In this document: one piece after another, positions 16,954 through 26,582 of the stretch
Position numbering within the stretch: the stretch's first letter is position 1
Layout of the letters: every line of letters starts with the position of its first letter
Origin: Bacteroidota bacterium
Lineage (GTDB): Bacteria; Bacteroidota; Bacteroidia; Palsa-965
Assembly: GCA_020402865.1 (NCBI GenBank)
Contig: JADBYT010000025.1
Coordinates: 1 to 63,072 of the forward strand
DNA length: 63,072 nt
Direction of reading: 5' to 3'
Made by a program: the position numbers and the translations under genes
Notes under the pieces: generated by a model
Database searches by the model: none
What the model was told of the DNA's origin: nothing
What the model saw: only the letters and a program-made list of their open reading frames with translations

Positions 16954-19900
16954 TTATTTTCCGGGCTTAGCATTCTGCAACTGCTGAATGTAAGCGGCCG
17001 AAGTTTCGTAATTATACTGAGCCTCGCTGATTTGTACACCATCTTTAAAGTAATATACACCGCCCCAGCTGTACACTTTACGGGTGTACACCCAGGCTTT
17101 GTTTCCGGCCACCACAATACGTTTGGTGGTATTGGTACTTCCCTCCTTCTCTGTTTCTTCGGTGAGGCCCTGCGGATATTTTTTCACCAGTTCATTCATA
17201 AACTCCTCATTGTTTGTATTCTGAGGGGTATTATTTACAACCGGATCTGTTTTCGGGTTGAGGATTTTATCAATCTCAGCCAGTTTCTGTTTCGGATACA
17301 ACTCAATGGGCTTTAGGGCAAGCGCCTCGTTGTAGGCTGCTTTTGCGGCGTTGTAGTCTTTGGCTGCAAAAGCACGGTCGGCTTTGGTAATTGCCGCATC
17401 ATACTTTTTCTGCTTTTCGGCTTCAAACTTCTGATCGGCAAGTATGCGATCCACATCGGCAATGCGGTCTTTGGGCAACTGCTCGGCCGGTTTTAGCGAG
17501 GCAGCCTGCTGGTAGGAAACTTTTGCGGCGCTGTAATTTTTGAGCGCCATCAGGCTGTCGCCGGCCTGAATGGCGGCGTTGTATTTCTGTTCTTTCGCAA
17601 TCACAGCTGCATCAGCCGCTGCAAGGCGGTCAAGCTCGGCAAGTTTTGTTTTCGGATAGGCTTCGGCCGGTTTAATGCTCAATGCTTCGGTATAAAGCTG
17701 GCGCGCACTGGTGTAGTTATTTGCCGTCATGGCAGCATCGGCTCGGGCAATTACGTCTTTGTATTTCTGATTCGTTTCGGCCAGACTCGAATCTTTTGCA
17801 CTATTCTCGTCACAAAGTCTGATGCGGTCTTGCGGATACTGCTCTGAGGGTTTCAGCCCCAGTGCCTCGGTGTAGGCGGTTTTCGCGCCATTCCAGTCTT
17901 TGGCGGTAAATTTTGCATCGGCCTGTTTAATCAGATCGAGATACTTTTTATTCAGTGCTGCAGTTACTGATGCATCATTGAGCATGCGGTTAATTTCGGC
18001 CAGCTTGTCTTTCGGATACTGTTCGTCCGGCTTAAGCCCCGCAGCTTCGGTAAATGCGGCTTTGGCCGAGGTGAGATCCTGCGCGGCAAGCGCCTTATCG
18101 CCACGGGCAATGGCATCAGTATAACGCTTATCGGCATTGGCAGCTGCTTTCTGATCGGCCAGAATTTTGTCGATCTCCGCAATCTTCGTTTTCGGATACG
18201 CTTCGGCTGGCTTGAGTGTTTGCGCTGATACAAAGGCCACGCGTGCATTGGTGTAGTCGTTCAACCGGAATAAACTGTCGCCACGAGCAATCGCGTTTTT
18301 GTAATTCGCGTCAACATTTCGTGCCTTTTCAATTTCAGCCAGTTTCTTTGCAATCAGCGCAAGCTGATCTTTCGGGTATTTCTCGGCAGGCTTTAATCCG
18401 CTGGCCTCGTTATAGGCCGACTGAGCCGTTTCGTAATCATTCGCTTTAAAGGCCACATCGCCTTTATCAACCGCTTCCTTGTACTTTTTATTCAGTGCAG
18501 CAGCATCAAGTTCTTTGGCAATACTGGCATCACAAAGCGCCATGCGGTCTTTGGGGTATTGCAGTGCAGGTTTCACACCCGCCGCCTGCTCATAAAGTGA
18601 GCGTGCCCCGCTCCAGTCTTTTGCTGCAAACTTCGCATCCGCTTTGGTGATGAAATCGTTGTATTTACGTTCTACTTCATTCAGCGCAGCTGCATCGGCC
18701 AGCAGGCGGTCTATTTCGGCAATTTTATCTTTCGGATATTGCTCATCCGCTTTCAGGGCCGATGCTTCTGCAAAGGCGGTGCGGGCTCCGTTGTAGTTTT
18801 TTGCGTTAAACGCCGCATCGCCTTTGGCTATAGCGGCTTTGTATTTTGTATCCCGGTCAGCGGCGGCTTTGGCATCGCCAAGGCGTTTGTCGCACTCGGC
18901 CATGCGGTCTTTCGGATATTGCTCTGCGGGTTTGAGCGACGAAGCCTGCAAATAGGCCGCGCGTGCGCCGGTGTAGTCGCTGCCGTTAAATGCGGCATCC
19001 GCTTTGGCAAGTGCGTCTTTGTATTTCTGCTCAAGCGCAGCAGCCGAAGCGGCATCGTTTTCAATTTTAGCAATTGCAGCCAGCTGATCTTTCGGATACT
19101 TCTCGGCCGGTTTCAGGCCGCTGGCTTCGGCATAAGCCGCTTTTGCAGCTGCATAGTCGGTTACTTTAAACGCGGCATCCCCTTTGGTTATGGCTTCTTT
19201 GTATTTCGCATCACGTTCAGCGGCCGATTTTTCCTTCGTCAGGTTTTCCTCGCAGGCTTTTATGCGGTCTTTCGGATACTGTTCGTTGCTTTTCAGCCCC
19301 GAAGCCTGCTCGTAAAGCCCGCGTGCCGAAGCCCAGTCTTTGCTGCCGAAATTCTGATCGGCCTGCACAATAAGGTCGTTGTATTGTTTCGAAAGCGCAT
19401 CAGCAGCGGCTTTATCGGCAAGCAATTTATCAATGGCGGCAATTTTGTCTTTCGGATACTGCTCGGCCGGTTTCAGTCCGCCCGCTTCTACAAACGAAGC
19501 GCGGGCCTGCTCGTAGCTTTTGCTGTTGAAAGCCGCATCACCTTTGGCTATTGCCGCTTTGTATTTTGTGTCAAGTTCGGCAGCCGATTTAGCGGAGTCG
19601 ATATTTTTGTCGCACAGTGCAATCTGATCTTTCGGATATTGCTCGGCAGCTTTCAGCGTCAGTGCCTGCTGATAAAGTGCTTTGGCCGACGACCAGTCGC
19701 CGGCGGCAAAGCGCAGGTCAGCTTGTGAAATGAGGTCTTTGTATTTCTGTTGCGAAGCAAGTTCGGCGGCCGCATCAGCCGCATTTTTTTCGCAAAGGGC
19801 AATCTGATCTTTCGGATATTTTTCAAGCGGCTTCTGCCCTTGTGCCTGCAGGTAAATTGCTTTTGCATTGTTCCAGTCTTTCGCTGCAAACTTTGCATCG

Positions 19901-21204
19901 GCCTGGGCAATGAGGGCCTTGTATTGCTTATCGCGTTCGGCAGCGGCCAGTTCATCGGCCATAAACTGATCGCACTGGGCAATACGTTCGGCAGCAAACT
20001 GATCGCCGGGTTTCAGGGCAAGCGCCTGCTGATACACGCTTTTTGCAGCGGTGTAATCTTTCGCGCCGAATTTCAGATTGGCCTGCGTAATCAGTTCCTG
20101 ATACTGCTTTTCTTTTGCCGCAGAGGCCGCTGCATCGGCAATGGCTTTATCGCATTTAACAATCTGGTCTTTGGGATACTGCTCGGTTTGTTTCAGCGAA
20201 ACAGCCTGCTGATAAAGCGTTTTGGCCCCGCTCCAGTCTGATGCGCCGAATTTCTGGTCGGCCTGCGCCAGCAGGTCTTTGTACTTCTGATCGTTGGCAA
20301 CAGCCATAGCGGCATCGGCCAAATTCTTATCGCAAAGATTGATGCGGTCTTTCGGATACTGCTCCACCGGTTTGAGCGAAGAAGCCTGCTGATACACACT
20401 TTTTGCGCCGCTCCAGTCTTTGGCCGCAAATTTCGCATCGGCCTGCGCAATCAGGTTTTTATATTCCTGCTCTTTTGCTGCCGCCGCAGCAGCACCAGCA
20501 AGCTTTTTATCGCACTCGGCAATCTGATCTTTCGGATATTGTTCGTTGGCTTTTATGGCCAGCGCCTGCTGGTAATTGGTTTTGGCCGTGGTAAAATCAC
20601 CCGTACCAAATGCTTTATCGCCGCGCTGAATGGCTTCGTTATACAAACGTTCCTTCTCACGCGCCTGGCGGGCCAGTTCTTTCAGCTTTTCAAGTTCGGC
20701 TCTTATTTTCTCGGTATAAACCTTATCGTAGTCAAAATCATCCACATTGGGAGCCGGATTATAAATAATACGGGCAATGGGTTTATCGAGCACAGAGTAA
20801 TCGAGACCGGGGAAAATCTTGAACAATTCAATTTCCACATCAAACTGCCCGAAGGGAAACCCGCTTCGTTCAAGCGGCACGTTCATGGTATTAATGGCAA
20901 AACGTTTGGTAATGTATCCGGCTTTGGTAACTGTAACCGTGTAATCGCCGTTGCCCGGAATACGGCATTTGAACTTACCGTTGCTCTGCGTGTTGGTGGT
21001 ACTCACCACTGTGCTGCCTTTATATACCGACACCAGCGCCATATCCAGCGCCACATCTTTCTGCTTTTCTTCTGAAAACTCGGTTACACGTCCGCCAAAC
21101 ACAAACTCCCAGTTTTCCTGAGCAGTTAAATGTGTACACAGCAGTGTAAAAAATACAAGTAGTAAAAGACTCCGCACGGGGGGCAAAGAGAAACGGATAG
21201 ACAT
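16954..21204 (-). CDS. Giant protein with 19 tandem 60-residue TPR-like repeats
   Basis: The protein has 1416 residues from the ATG at 21204, where a signal peptide begins (MSIRFSLPPVRSLLLLVFF); the frame extends to 21375 but would put 57 charged residues before the signal. Residues about 30-130 form a carboxypeptidase-regulatory-like beta domain (GNGDYTVTVTKAGY). A charged helical linker follows, then nineteen repeats of exactly 60 residues. Each has the pattern Y-x-D-x-I-x-x-A-D-x-x-F-x-x-x-D-(WY)-x-x-A, then YQQAx-x-L-K-P-x-EQYPKD and I-D/C-K, typical of paired helices like TPRs. A C-terminal domain of about 100 residues ends in YNYETSAAYIQQLQ. It should be exported to the periplasm or cell surface. 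The function is unknown. Confidence 0.85.
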   Translation of the reverse strand: MSIRFSLPPVRSLLLLVFFTLLCTHLTAQENWEFVFGGRVTEFSEEKQKDVALDMALVSVYKGSTVVSTTNTQSNGKFKCRIPGNGDYTVTVTKAGYITKRFAINTMNVPLERSGFPFGQFDVEIELFKIFPGLDYSVLDKPIARIIYNPAPNVDDFDYDKVYTEKIRAELEKLKELARQAREKERLYNEAIQRGDKAFGTGDFTTAKTNYQQALAIKANEQYPKDQIAECDKKLAGAAAAAAKEQEYKNLIAQADAKFAAKDWSGAKSVYQQASSLKPVEQYPKDRINLCDKNLADAAMAVANDQKYKDLLAQADQKFGASDWSGAKTLYQQAVSLKQTEQYPKDQIVKCDKAIADAAASAAKEKQYQELITQANLKFGAKDYTAAKSVYQQALALKPGDQFAAERIAQCDQFMADELAAAERDKQYKALIAQADAKFAAKDWNNAKAIYLQAQGQKPLEKYPKDQIALCEKNAADAAAELASQQKYKDLISQADLRFAAGDWSSAKALYQQALTLKAAEQYPKDQIALCDKNIDSAKSAAELDTKYKAAIAKGDAAFNSKSYEQARASFVEAGGLKPAEQYPKDKIAAIDKLLADKAAADALSKQYNDLIVQADQNFGSKDWASARGLYEQASGLKSNEQYPKDRIKACEENLTKEKSAAERDAKYKEAITKGDAAFKVTDYAAAKAAYAEASGLKPAEKYPKDQLAAIAKIENDAASAAALEQKYKDALAKADAAFNGSDYTGARAAYLQASSLKPAEQYPKDRMAECDKRLGDAKAAADRDTKYKAAIAKGDAAFNAKNYNGARTAFAEASALKADEQYPKDKIAEIDRLLADAAALNEVERKYNDFITKADAKFAAKDWSGARSLYEQAAGVKPALQYPKDRMALCDASIAKELDAAALNKKYKEAVDKGDVAFKANDYETAQSAYNEASGLKPAEKYPKDQLALIAKKLAEIEKARNVDANYKNAIARGDSLFRLNDYTNARVAFVSAQTLKPAEAYPKTKIAEIDKILADQKAAANADKRYTDAIARGDKALAAQDLTSAKAAFTEAAGLKPDEQYPKDKLAEINRMLNDASVTAALNKKYLDLIKQADAKFTAKDWNGAKTAYTEALGLKPSEQYPQDRIRLCDENSAKDSSLAETNQKYKDVIARADAAMTANNYTSARQLYTEALSIKPAEAYPKTKLAELDRLAAADAAVIAKEQKYNAAIQAGDSLMALKNYSAAKVSYQQAASLKPAEQLPKDRIADVDRILADQKFEAEKQKKYDAAITKADRAFAAKDYNAAKAAYNEALALKPIELYPKQKLAEIDKILNPKTDPVVNNTPQNTNNEEFMNELVKKYPQGLTEETEKEGSTNTTKRIVVAGNKAWVYTRKVYSWGGVYYFKDGVQISEAQYNYETSAAYIQQLQNAKPGK
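17281..20700 (-). repeat. 19 tandem 180-bp units without indels
   Basis: The EQYPKD-type codons recur at a constant 180-bp step from 17281 to 20521. Single-unit variants include a FAAER unit in place of YPKD near 19981 and two YPKTK units near 17641 and 18181. Not one insertion or deletion breaks the period. Confidence 0.9.
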
Positions 21205-21430
21205 GGTGTGAACCGGGTGATTTGGCTTTGGCTTACAAATATCGCCTAAAATCGGCAATGCAAGGCAAAAACGCTCGATGTTTTCTGTGATTTTAGGCCA
21301 CATACGCAGCAAACAGGATTTTGTTTTGATTCGTGAAAAAAAACCGGGAGAATGTGAATAAATACCGTGATGCATGGGTACATTCGTGATGTGGAAACAG
21401 AAGCTACGCCAAACGCTTAAAAATCATGCC

Positions 21431-22567
21431 ATGCACACACAGTTAAGTTATTGGGAATACGACCGCTGGTTGGGCCCGGCCGATGTGGTGGTGGCAGGCA
21501 GCGGCATTGTGGGCCTCAATGCCGCCATACGGCTTCGCGAACTTCATCCGCAATGGCGCGTAGTGGTGGCCGAACGTGGTGCACTTCCTTCGGGCGCCAG
21601 TACAAAAAACGCCGGTTTTGCCTGCTTTGGAAGCATTACCGAACTGGCCGATGATCTTACCCATACGCCCGAAGATGAACTCATGGCACTTGCCGAACGG
21701 CGCCTGCGCGGACTAAGCCTCCTGCGCAGCCGGCTGGGCGATACAGCCATAAATTACGAACCACTGGGCGGCTACGAAGTATTTGAAAGCAAAGCCGGTT
21801 TTGAGCAGTATGCCCCGTTTATTGAACGTTTCAACAACCTGTTCCGCAAAATCACCGGCCTGAAACACACCTACATAAATGCCGATGAGCAGATTGCCGG
21901 CTTCGGGCTGGGCGGCGTAAAACACCTCATCAAAAACGTGGCCGAAGGACAGATAAACACCGGCTGCATGATGGAAGCATTAATTGCCAAAGCGCAGGCG
22001 GCAGGCGTGCAAATTGTAACCGGCCTGCACATTACCCGTTTCACCGAAACCAGCCACGGCCTGCTGCTCCATACCGAAAACGGCTACGAAATACACACGC
22101 AGCAGCTGGTGGTATGCACCAACGGTTTTGCCAAACAGCTTTTGCCCGAACTCGAAGTAAATCCGGCCCGCGCACAGGTACTCATTACCGAACCCATCGA
22201 AAACCTGCGCATTAACGGCTCGTTTCACTATGACCGGGGCTACTACTATTTCCGCAACGTGGGCAACCGTGTGCTCTTTGGCGGTGGCCGCAACTTAGAC
22301 TTTGCGGCCGAAACCACCACCGCCCACAGCCTCACACCCCTCATCCAAAACCGCCTCAACCAGCTGCTGCGCGATGTGATTTTACCCGGCACGCCGCACA
22401 AAGTAGCTATGCGCTGGGCGGGCACCATGGGCATTGGCAGTGTTAAAAAACCTGTTGTCAAACTCATTTCACCACGCGTAGCCTGCGCCGTGCGCATGGG
22501 CGGCATGGGTGTGGCGCTCGGCAGCCTCGTGGGCGATGAGGTGGCGGAAATGATTGTAAATGCGTAA
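21431..22567 (+). CDS. FAD-dependent oxidoreductase, DAO family
   Basis: The protein has 378 residues from the ATG at 21431; an ATG-like start at 21374 gives an unrelated N-terminal extension. A Rossmann FAD-binding motif lies at the N-terminus: VVVAGSGIVGLNAAIRL, followed by ERGALPSGASTKNAGFA. A second nucleotide-contact strand is QLVVCTNGFAKQLLPEL. The C-terminal LFGGGRNLDFA and MRWAGTMGIG motifs match glycine oxidase / gamma-glutamylputrescine oxidase-type D-amino-acid oxidases, which oxidise amines or amino acids with FAD. The substrate cannot be set. A GNAT gene follows six nt after its stop, so the two may share a transcript. Confidence 0.85.
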   Translation: MHTQLSYWEYDRWLGPADVVVAGSGIVGLNAAIRLRELHPQWRVVVAERGALPSGASTKNAGFACFGSITELADDLTHTPEDELMALAERRLRGLSLLRSRLGDTAINYEPLGGYEVFESKAGFEQYAPFIERFNNLFRKITGLKHTYINADEQIAGFGLGGVKHLIKNVAEGQINTGCMMEALIAKAQAAGVQIVTGLHITRFTETSHGLLLHTENGYEIHTQQLVVCTNGFAKQLLPELEVNPARAQVLITEPIENLRINGSFHYDRGYYYFRNVGNRVLFGGGRNLDFAAETTTAHSLTPLIQNRLNQLLRDVILPGTPHKVAMRWAGTMGIGSVKKPVVKLISPRVACAVRMGGMGVALGSLVGDEVAEMIVNA

Positions 22568-22573
22568 TTACCA

Positions 22574-23035
22574 ATGCAAATACACAGCCGCATACTACAA
22601 CCTGGCGACGAAAATCTGCTTTCGCAGTTAATTGATATTTATATACAAGTGTTTGAGCATGAAAAAGAAGCAAAACCATTACCCGGATACCTGAGCTCAC
22701 TACTTCAAAAAAAAGATATGTTATTTATGGCAGCCATTCTCAATAATCAAACACTGGCGGGCGGTTTAACCTTTCATCTTTTATCTTCTGTTTATTCCGA
22801 AAAACCGGAAGTATATATTTATGATTTCGGAATTAATCCCAACTATCAGCGCATGGGAATTGGCACAAAATTATTGAATGATTTAAAAGAATATTGCATT
22901 GAAAAAAACTATGGAACCATTTTCGTTCAGGCCGAAGCGGTTGATGAACATGCACTGAATTTTTACCGGAAAAACAGAGGCGACGAAAACGCTGTGCGGC
23001 ACTTTAGTTTTAAACTATCTTTTCAAAAAAAATAA
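22574..23035 (+). CDS. GNAT-family N-acetyltransferase
   Basis: The protein has 153 residues and shows the GNAT fold: a strand with VYIYDFGINPNYQRMGIGTKLL, which is the acetyl-CoA-binding R/Q-x-x-G-x-G/A loop, then a helix and the C-terminal GTIFVQAEAVDEHALNFYRKNRG, the usual A-x-x-FY segment. It transfers acetyl from acetyl-CoA to an amine. The AAC(3)-I-like layout recalls aminoglycoside acetyltransferases, but the substrate is not shown. It starts six nt after the FAD oxidoreductase. Codon use is more AT-rich than the gene before it. Confidence 0.85.
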   Translation: MQIHSRILQPGDENLLSQLIDIYIQVFEHEKEAKPLPGYLSSLLQKKDMLFMAAILNNQTLAGGLTFHLLSSVYSEKPEVYIYDFGINPNYQRMGIGTKLLNDLKEYCIEKNYGTIFVQAEAVDEHALNFYRKNRGDENAVRHFSFKLSFQKK

Positions 23036-23072
23036 AACTGATTGGAAGCGAAACTGAAGGTGCAATAAATAA

Positions 23073-23219
23073 CCGCTTGGTTCCAGCCCTCACTCCAAGT
23101 CCTCCCGGCATACGGGCAATAATAGTTTTATCGCAGGTGCGGGCTTTCCGTTCGGTCTGGGCTATAAACTCAATACATACGGCATTTCAGCAATATCTAA
23201 CCCAAATCAACTATTTTAA
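23073..23219 (+). pseudogene. Possible remnant of a barrel-protein C-terminus
   Basis: A 48-codon frame without a start codon encodes NNSFIAGAGFPFGLGYKLN, reminiscent of an outer-membrane beta-strand end. It is preceded by a stop and followed by TAA. The rest of the 200-bp gap shows nothing. This may be chance. Confidence 0.2.
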
Positions 23220-23235
23220 TAATTGCATATAAAAA

Positions 23236-24177
23236 TCACACTCCCGCAATTTCCTTTTTCACCCTTCCAAACTCCTCCACAATTTCCTTCACCACTTCAG
23301 CAGCCGGTTTTATTTCGCGCATCATGGCGCTCACCTGCCCTATTTCCAGTTCGCCTTCTTCCATATCGCCTTCAAACATGCCTTTTTTGGCGCGCGCGCG
23401 GCCCAGCAGTTCTTTCAACTCGTCGGGCGATGCGCCGCGGGCTTCGGCGGCTTCTACTTCCTTGCAGAATTTATTGCGGATCAGGCGCACGGGTACAAGC
23501 TGTTTGAGCGTGAGCAGTGTATCGCCTTCATTTGTGGTAATTACCGCCTGCTTAAAATTCTGATGCGCCGAAGATTCGGGGGTGGCTACGAAACGTGAAC
23601 CAATTTGCACCGCATCAGCACCAAGCGCCATGGCGGCCAGCATTTGTCGGCCGGTAGCAATTCCTCCGGCGGCAATAACCGGTATGCTCACCGCCGCGCG
23701 TACCAGCGGAATTAGCACCATGGTGGTGGTTTCTTCGCGTCCGTTGTGTCCGCCGGCTTCAAAACCTTCGGCCACAATGGCATCCACACCGGCATCGGCG
23801 GCTTTCTGCGCAAATTTGGCGTTGGCCACCACGTGCACCACGGTTATACCATGCTGTTTCAGGTGGGCTGTCCATGTTTTCGGATTCCCGGCCGAGGTGA
23901 ATACAATCTTTACCCCTTCTTCAATAATAATCTGAATATGTTTATCAATATCAGGGTAAAGCAGTGGTACGTTTACGCCAAAAGGTTTGGATGTGGCCGC
24001 CTTGCATTTCCGTATTTGTTCGCGCAGCACATCGGGATACATGGAGCCTGAGCCAAGCAGGCCCAGTCCGCCCGCATTACTCACTGCCGAAGCCAGTTCC
24101 CAGCCGCTGCACCAGATCATACCGGCCTGAATGAGCGGGTATTCGATACCAAAAAGTGAAGTAATGCGATTTGCCAT
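23236..24177 (-). CDS. Nitronate monooxygenase-like FMN enzyme
   Basis: The protein has 313 residues and forms a TIM barrel of the nitronate monooxygenase (2-nitropropane dioxygenase) / FabK group. The first strand IEYPLIQAGMIWCSG, the AGGLGLLGSG loop and the catalytic-type His144 in EGFEAGGHNG fit. FMN phosphate binding is AAGGIATGRQM, then LGADAVQIGSRF. These flavoenzymes oxidise nitronates; FabK relatives reduce enoyl-ACP. The GGHNG motif is shared by both groups, so the activity stays open. It faces the GNAT gene convergently. Confidence 0.85.
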   Translation of the reverse strand: MANRITSLFGIEYPLIQAGMIWCSGWELASAVSNAGGLGLLGSGSMYPDVLREQIRKCKAATSKPFGVNVPLLYPDIDKHIQIIIEEGVKIVFTSAGNPKTWTAHLKQHGITVVHVVANAKFAQKAADAGVDAIVAEGFEAGGHNGREETTTMVLIPLVRAAVSIPVIAAGGIATGRQMLAAMALGADAVQIGSRFVATPESSAHQNFKQAVITTNEGDTLLTLKQLVPVRLIRNKFCKEVEAAEARGASPDELKELLGRARAKKGMFEGDMEEGELEIGQVSAMMREIKPAAEVVKEIVEEFGRVKKEIAGV

Positions 24178-24300
24178 AACCTTTTTGTTTGAAACGGCGT
24201 AAAAATACGATTAGCAGCGTTACCGTATGCCACACTGCATCCGAACTCCTGCTAATTTCGTACTTTTACCCACTGTTACAGCTCTAAGAAACTGATATTC

Positions 24301-25203
24301 ATGCGTAAACTCATCCTTCTGGCGGCAGTGCTTGCGGCTCCCCTGCTTTCGCGGGCACAGTACTACTGGGAATATGGCGGCGGTGTTGGCGCAGCTAACC
24401 TGCTGGGCGAAATGGGCGGCGATGAACTTACCCGCCGTGATTTTGTGGCCGATATGAAGCTGAATCAGACGCGGCAGGCCGCAAACGGCTTTGTGCGCTA
24501 CAAACTCACGCCTATCTTCTCCATTAAAGGCGGTATCAATTACATGACCGTGCGCGGTGCCGATAGTCTTTCAAGCAACATAGGCCGCAATACCCGCAAC
24601 CTCAACTTCCGGAACCACATGTTTGAGGCTTACGGCGAATTTCAGTGGTTTTTCTTCGAAATCAACGACCTGGGCCGCACATACCGTTATAAAGATAATT
24701 TCCGCGCCTACATTGGTGCCGGTATCGGTGCGCTTTACCACAATCCGCAAGCCTATTATCAGGGCGACTGGGTTAACCTCAGGCCGCTTACCACCGAGGG
24801 AAGACGCTACACCGCAGTAACCATGACGCTGCCTGTTTCCGGCGGGTTTTACTTTACCATCAACAAACACTACCGCATTGGCTGGAACCTGACCTGGCGC
24901 ACCACATTCAGCGATTACCTTGATGATGTGAGCGATAAATATGTGGATCCGTCACTGCTGCCCAGTCCGCTGGCAGTATCGCTGGCAAACCGGGCCATTG
25001 TAAATGATGCAGATCCTGCGGCATTTTACAGCCATGCACCGGGCCAGAAACGCGGCGACCCCACACACCGCGACGCCTTGCTTTGTTCGAATGTAGAGTT
25101 CAGCTATGTGTATCGCGGCAAAAGCTCAATTTACAAATCAAAATACAGCAGTATTTTCAAAGGGCAGAAGTACAAAAAGCGTAAAGTGCGCGCCAAGTTC
25201 TGA
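24301..25203 (+). CDS. Outer-membrane beta-barrel protein, PorG-like
   Basis: The protein has 300 residues. The signal peptide MRKLILLAAVLAAPLLSRAQ ends in A-Q. The mature start YYWEYGGGVGAANLLGEMGG resembles DUF6089/PorG proteins. Alternating hydrophobic strands follow, such as AYIGAGIGALYHNP and YRIGWNLTWRTTFSDYLDD, and the C-terminus is very basic. PorG is an outer-membrane part of the T9SS, but I cannot tell whether this is that subunit or a paralogue. It is a single gene with a terminator after it. Confidence 0.75.
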   Translation: MRKLILLAAVLAAPLLSRAQYYWEYGGGVGAANLLGEMGGDELTRRDFVADMKLNQTRQAANGFVRYKLTPIFSIKGGINYMTVRGADSLSSNIGRNTRNLNFRNHMFEAYGEFQWFFFEINDLGRTYRYKDNFRAYIGAGIGALYHNPQAYYQGDWVNLRPLTTEGRRYTAVTMTLPVSGGFYFTINKHYRIGWNLTWRTTFSDYLDDVSDKYVDPSLLPSPLAVSLANRAIVNDADPAAFYSHAPGQKRGDPTHRDALLCSNVEFSYVYRGKSSIYKSKYSSIFKGQKYKKRKVRAKF

Positions 25204-25218
25204 TGCAGACCTGACCAT

Positions 25219-25256
25219 AAAAAGAGCGGTGAACAAAACGATCACCGCTCTTTTTT
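25219..25256. terminator. Bidirectional terminator
   Basis: 14-bp perfect stem AAAAAGAGCGGTGA / TCACCGCTCTTTTT with a 9-nt loop, between convergent genes; it touches the stop of the glycosyltransferase. Confidence 0.85.
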
Positions 25257-26004
25257 ATTTACTTAAGAATTGTTTGAGTTTGGAAAGCGGCTTGCGGATG
25301 AGTGTTAATAAGCCGGGCTTTACACCGTTTACATCCCACGCACGGCGATCTTCGCGGTTGGCTTTGATGCGGTTGCGAAGGCTGGCATTACTGACCCCGC
25401 CGGTACGCATAAGCACAAGCACTTCGGGCAGGTAGCTCACGCTTACTTTATGCACATGCAGCATGCGCAGCATAAGTTCATAATCGGCAGCGGTGCGGAA
25501 AGCGGTGTTGAAATTGCCGTGTCTTTCATAACAGCTGCGGCGCAGGAAAAAAGAAGGATGCGGAGGCATCCAGCCTTTGTGGAAAAGCCCCGGCGAATAA
25601 CGCCCCGATTTCCAGCGGCGGATTACCCGGTTCAGATCGTTGCGGTCCACATAATTCAGATCGCCATATACGCTATCGGCGCCGCTACGGGCAAACTCGG
25701 CCGCCACATGGGTAAGTACATCGTGGTGGGCAAATACATCATCAGCGTGCAGAAAAGCGATAATATCGCCGGTAGCCAGCGAGAGCCCTTTGTTGAGCGC
25801 AAAATAAATACCGCCATCACGGCCCGATTCGATACGGGTAATGCGGTGTTTGTAGTGTTCTACAATGGAAAGCGTTGAATCGGTTGAAGCGCCGTCGATA
25901 ATGATGTATTCAATATCGGAATAGGTTTGCGAGGTAACCGAGCGCAGCGTGTCGGCTATGGTTCCGGAGCTGTTGTAACAGGCTGTTATGACAGAAATTT
26001 TCAT
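25255..26004 (-). CDS. Glycosyltransferase family 2
   Basis: The protein has 249 residues and a GT-A fold. The N-terminus reads ISVITACYNSSGTI, then EYIIIDGASTDST; the metal-binding D-x-D region is FLHADD near residue 90. The acceptor-side region has GWMPPHPSFFLRRSCYE and a catalytic-type TAADYELMLR (ED/DYE). There are no membrane segments, so the enzyme is cytoplasmic. It transfers a sugar from a nucleotide sugar during surface polysaccharide synthesis. It overlaps the WcaF-like gene by 4 nt and is part of the 25-31 kb decoration cluster. Confidence 0.9.
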   Translation of the reverse strand: MKISVITACYNSSGTIADTLRSVTSQTYSDIEYIIIDGASTDSTLSIVEHYKHRITRIESGRDGGIYFALNKGLSLATGDIIAFLHADDVFAHHDVLTHVAAEFARSGADSVYGDLNYVDRNDLNRVIRRWKSGRYSPGLFHKGWMPPHPSFFLRRSCYERHGNFNTAFRTAADYELMLRMLHVHKVSVSYLPEVLVLMRTGGVSNASLRNRIKANREDRRAWDVNGVKPGLLTLIRKPLSKLKQFLSK

Positions 26005-26582
26005 AACGGCCTGTTTTGATTTTCTGCATTTGTCACCACCCGCTCACGCACTTTCTGCGCCGGATTGCCCTGATAGATGCTGTATGCTTCGAGTGTGGAT
26101 GTGGCTACCGAACCCACGGTGAGCAAGGCATGCGAACGGCATTTTACGCCCGGACAAACCACGGCTTTGGCTCCTATCCACACACCATCTTCAAGATGAA
26201 TTTCGCCGGTGATCAAATCGAATGTGGATTTTTTGTAATTGTGATTTCCGGTGAGCAGCATTGCACCCTGCGAAAGACAGCAATTATCGCCAAGCGAAAC
26301 CGGCACAAGATTATCAATCCACACATGTTCACCAATCCAGCAATGCGCACCCGCTTTCAGCAACCACGGCGATTTGATATTTACCGATGGTTTAATGACC
26401 AAACCCGGCCCGATGCGCGCTCCAAACAGTTTCAGCAAAAAAACTTTAATCCCGTTTACCGGAAAACGCGACTGAAAAAACGAGGCGCTTACCAAATGCC
26501 AGATGCCTCGTTTGATAAACGATGCGCCGGGATTGTATTCGGGATTGCTGAACGTGGAAAGGTCGGTGCGTCCGGGTGACAT
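26001..26582 (-). CDS. WcaF-like hexapeptide-repeat acetyltransferase
   Basis: The protein has 193 residues. The N-terminal segment NPEYNPGASFIKRGIWHLVSASFFQSRFP and the phase FGARIGPGLVIKP match the WcaF family of colanic-acid-type acetyltransferases. A left-handed beta-helix of hexapeptide turns follows (LKAGAHCWIGEHVWID, then LEDGVWIGAKAVVCPG). His in TGNHNYKK is the likely catalytic residue. It O-acetylates a glycan intermediate using acetyl-CoA. It shares an operon with the GT2 gene and stands divergent to two sulfotransferases. Confidence 0.9.
   Translation of the reverse strand: MSPGRTDLSTFSNPEYNPGASFIKRGIWHLVSASFFQSRFPVNGIKVFLLKLFGARIGPGLVIKPSVNIKSPWLLKAGAHCWIGEHVWIDNLVPVSLGDNCCLSQGAMLLTGNHNYKKSTFDLITGEIHLEDGVWIGAKAVVCPGVKCRSHALLTVGSVATSTLEAYSIYQGNPAQKVRERVVTNAENQNRPL

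Noticed and set aside
18739-19728. Antisense frame of 329 residues in the repeat gene
   Set aside because: It is the shadow of the 180-bp repeats on the other strand. Its own repeats only mirror the real gene.
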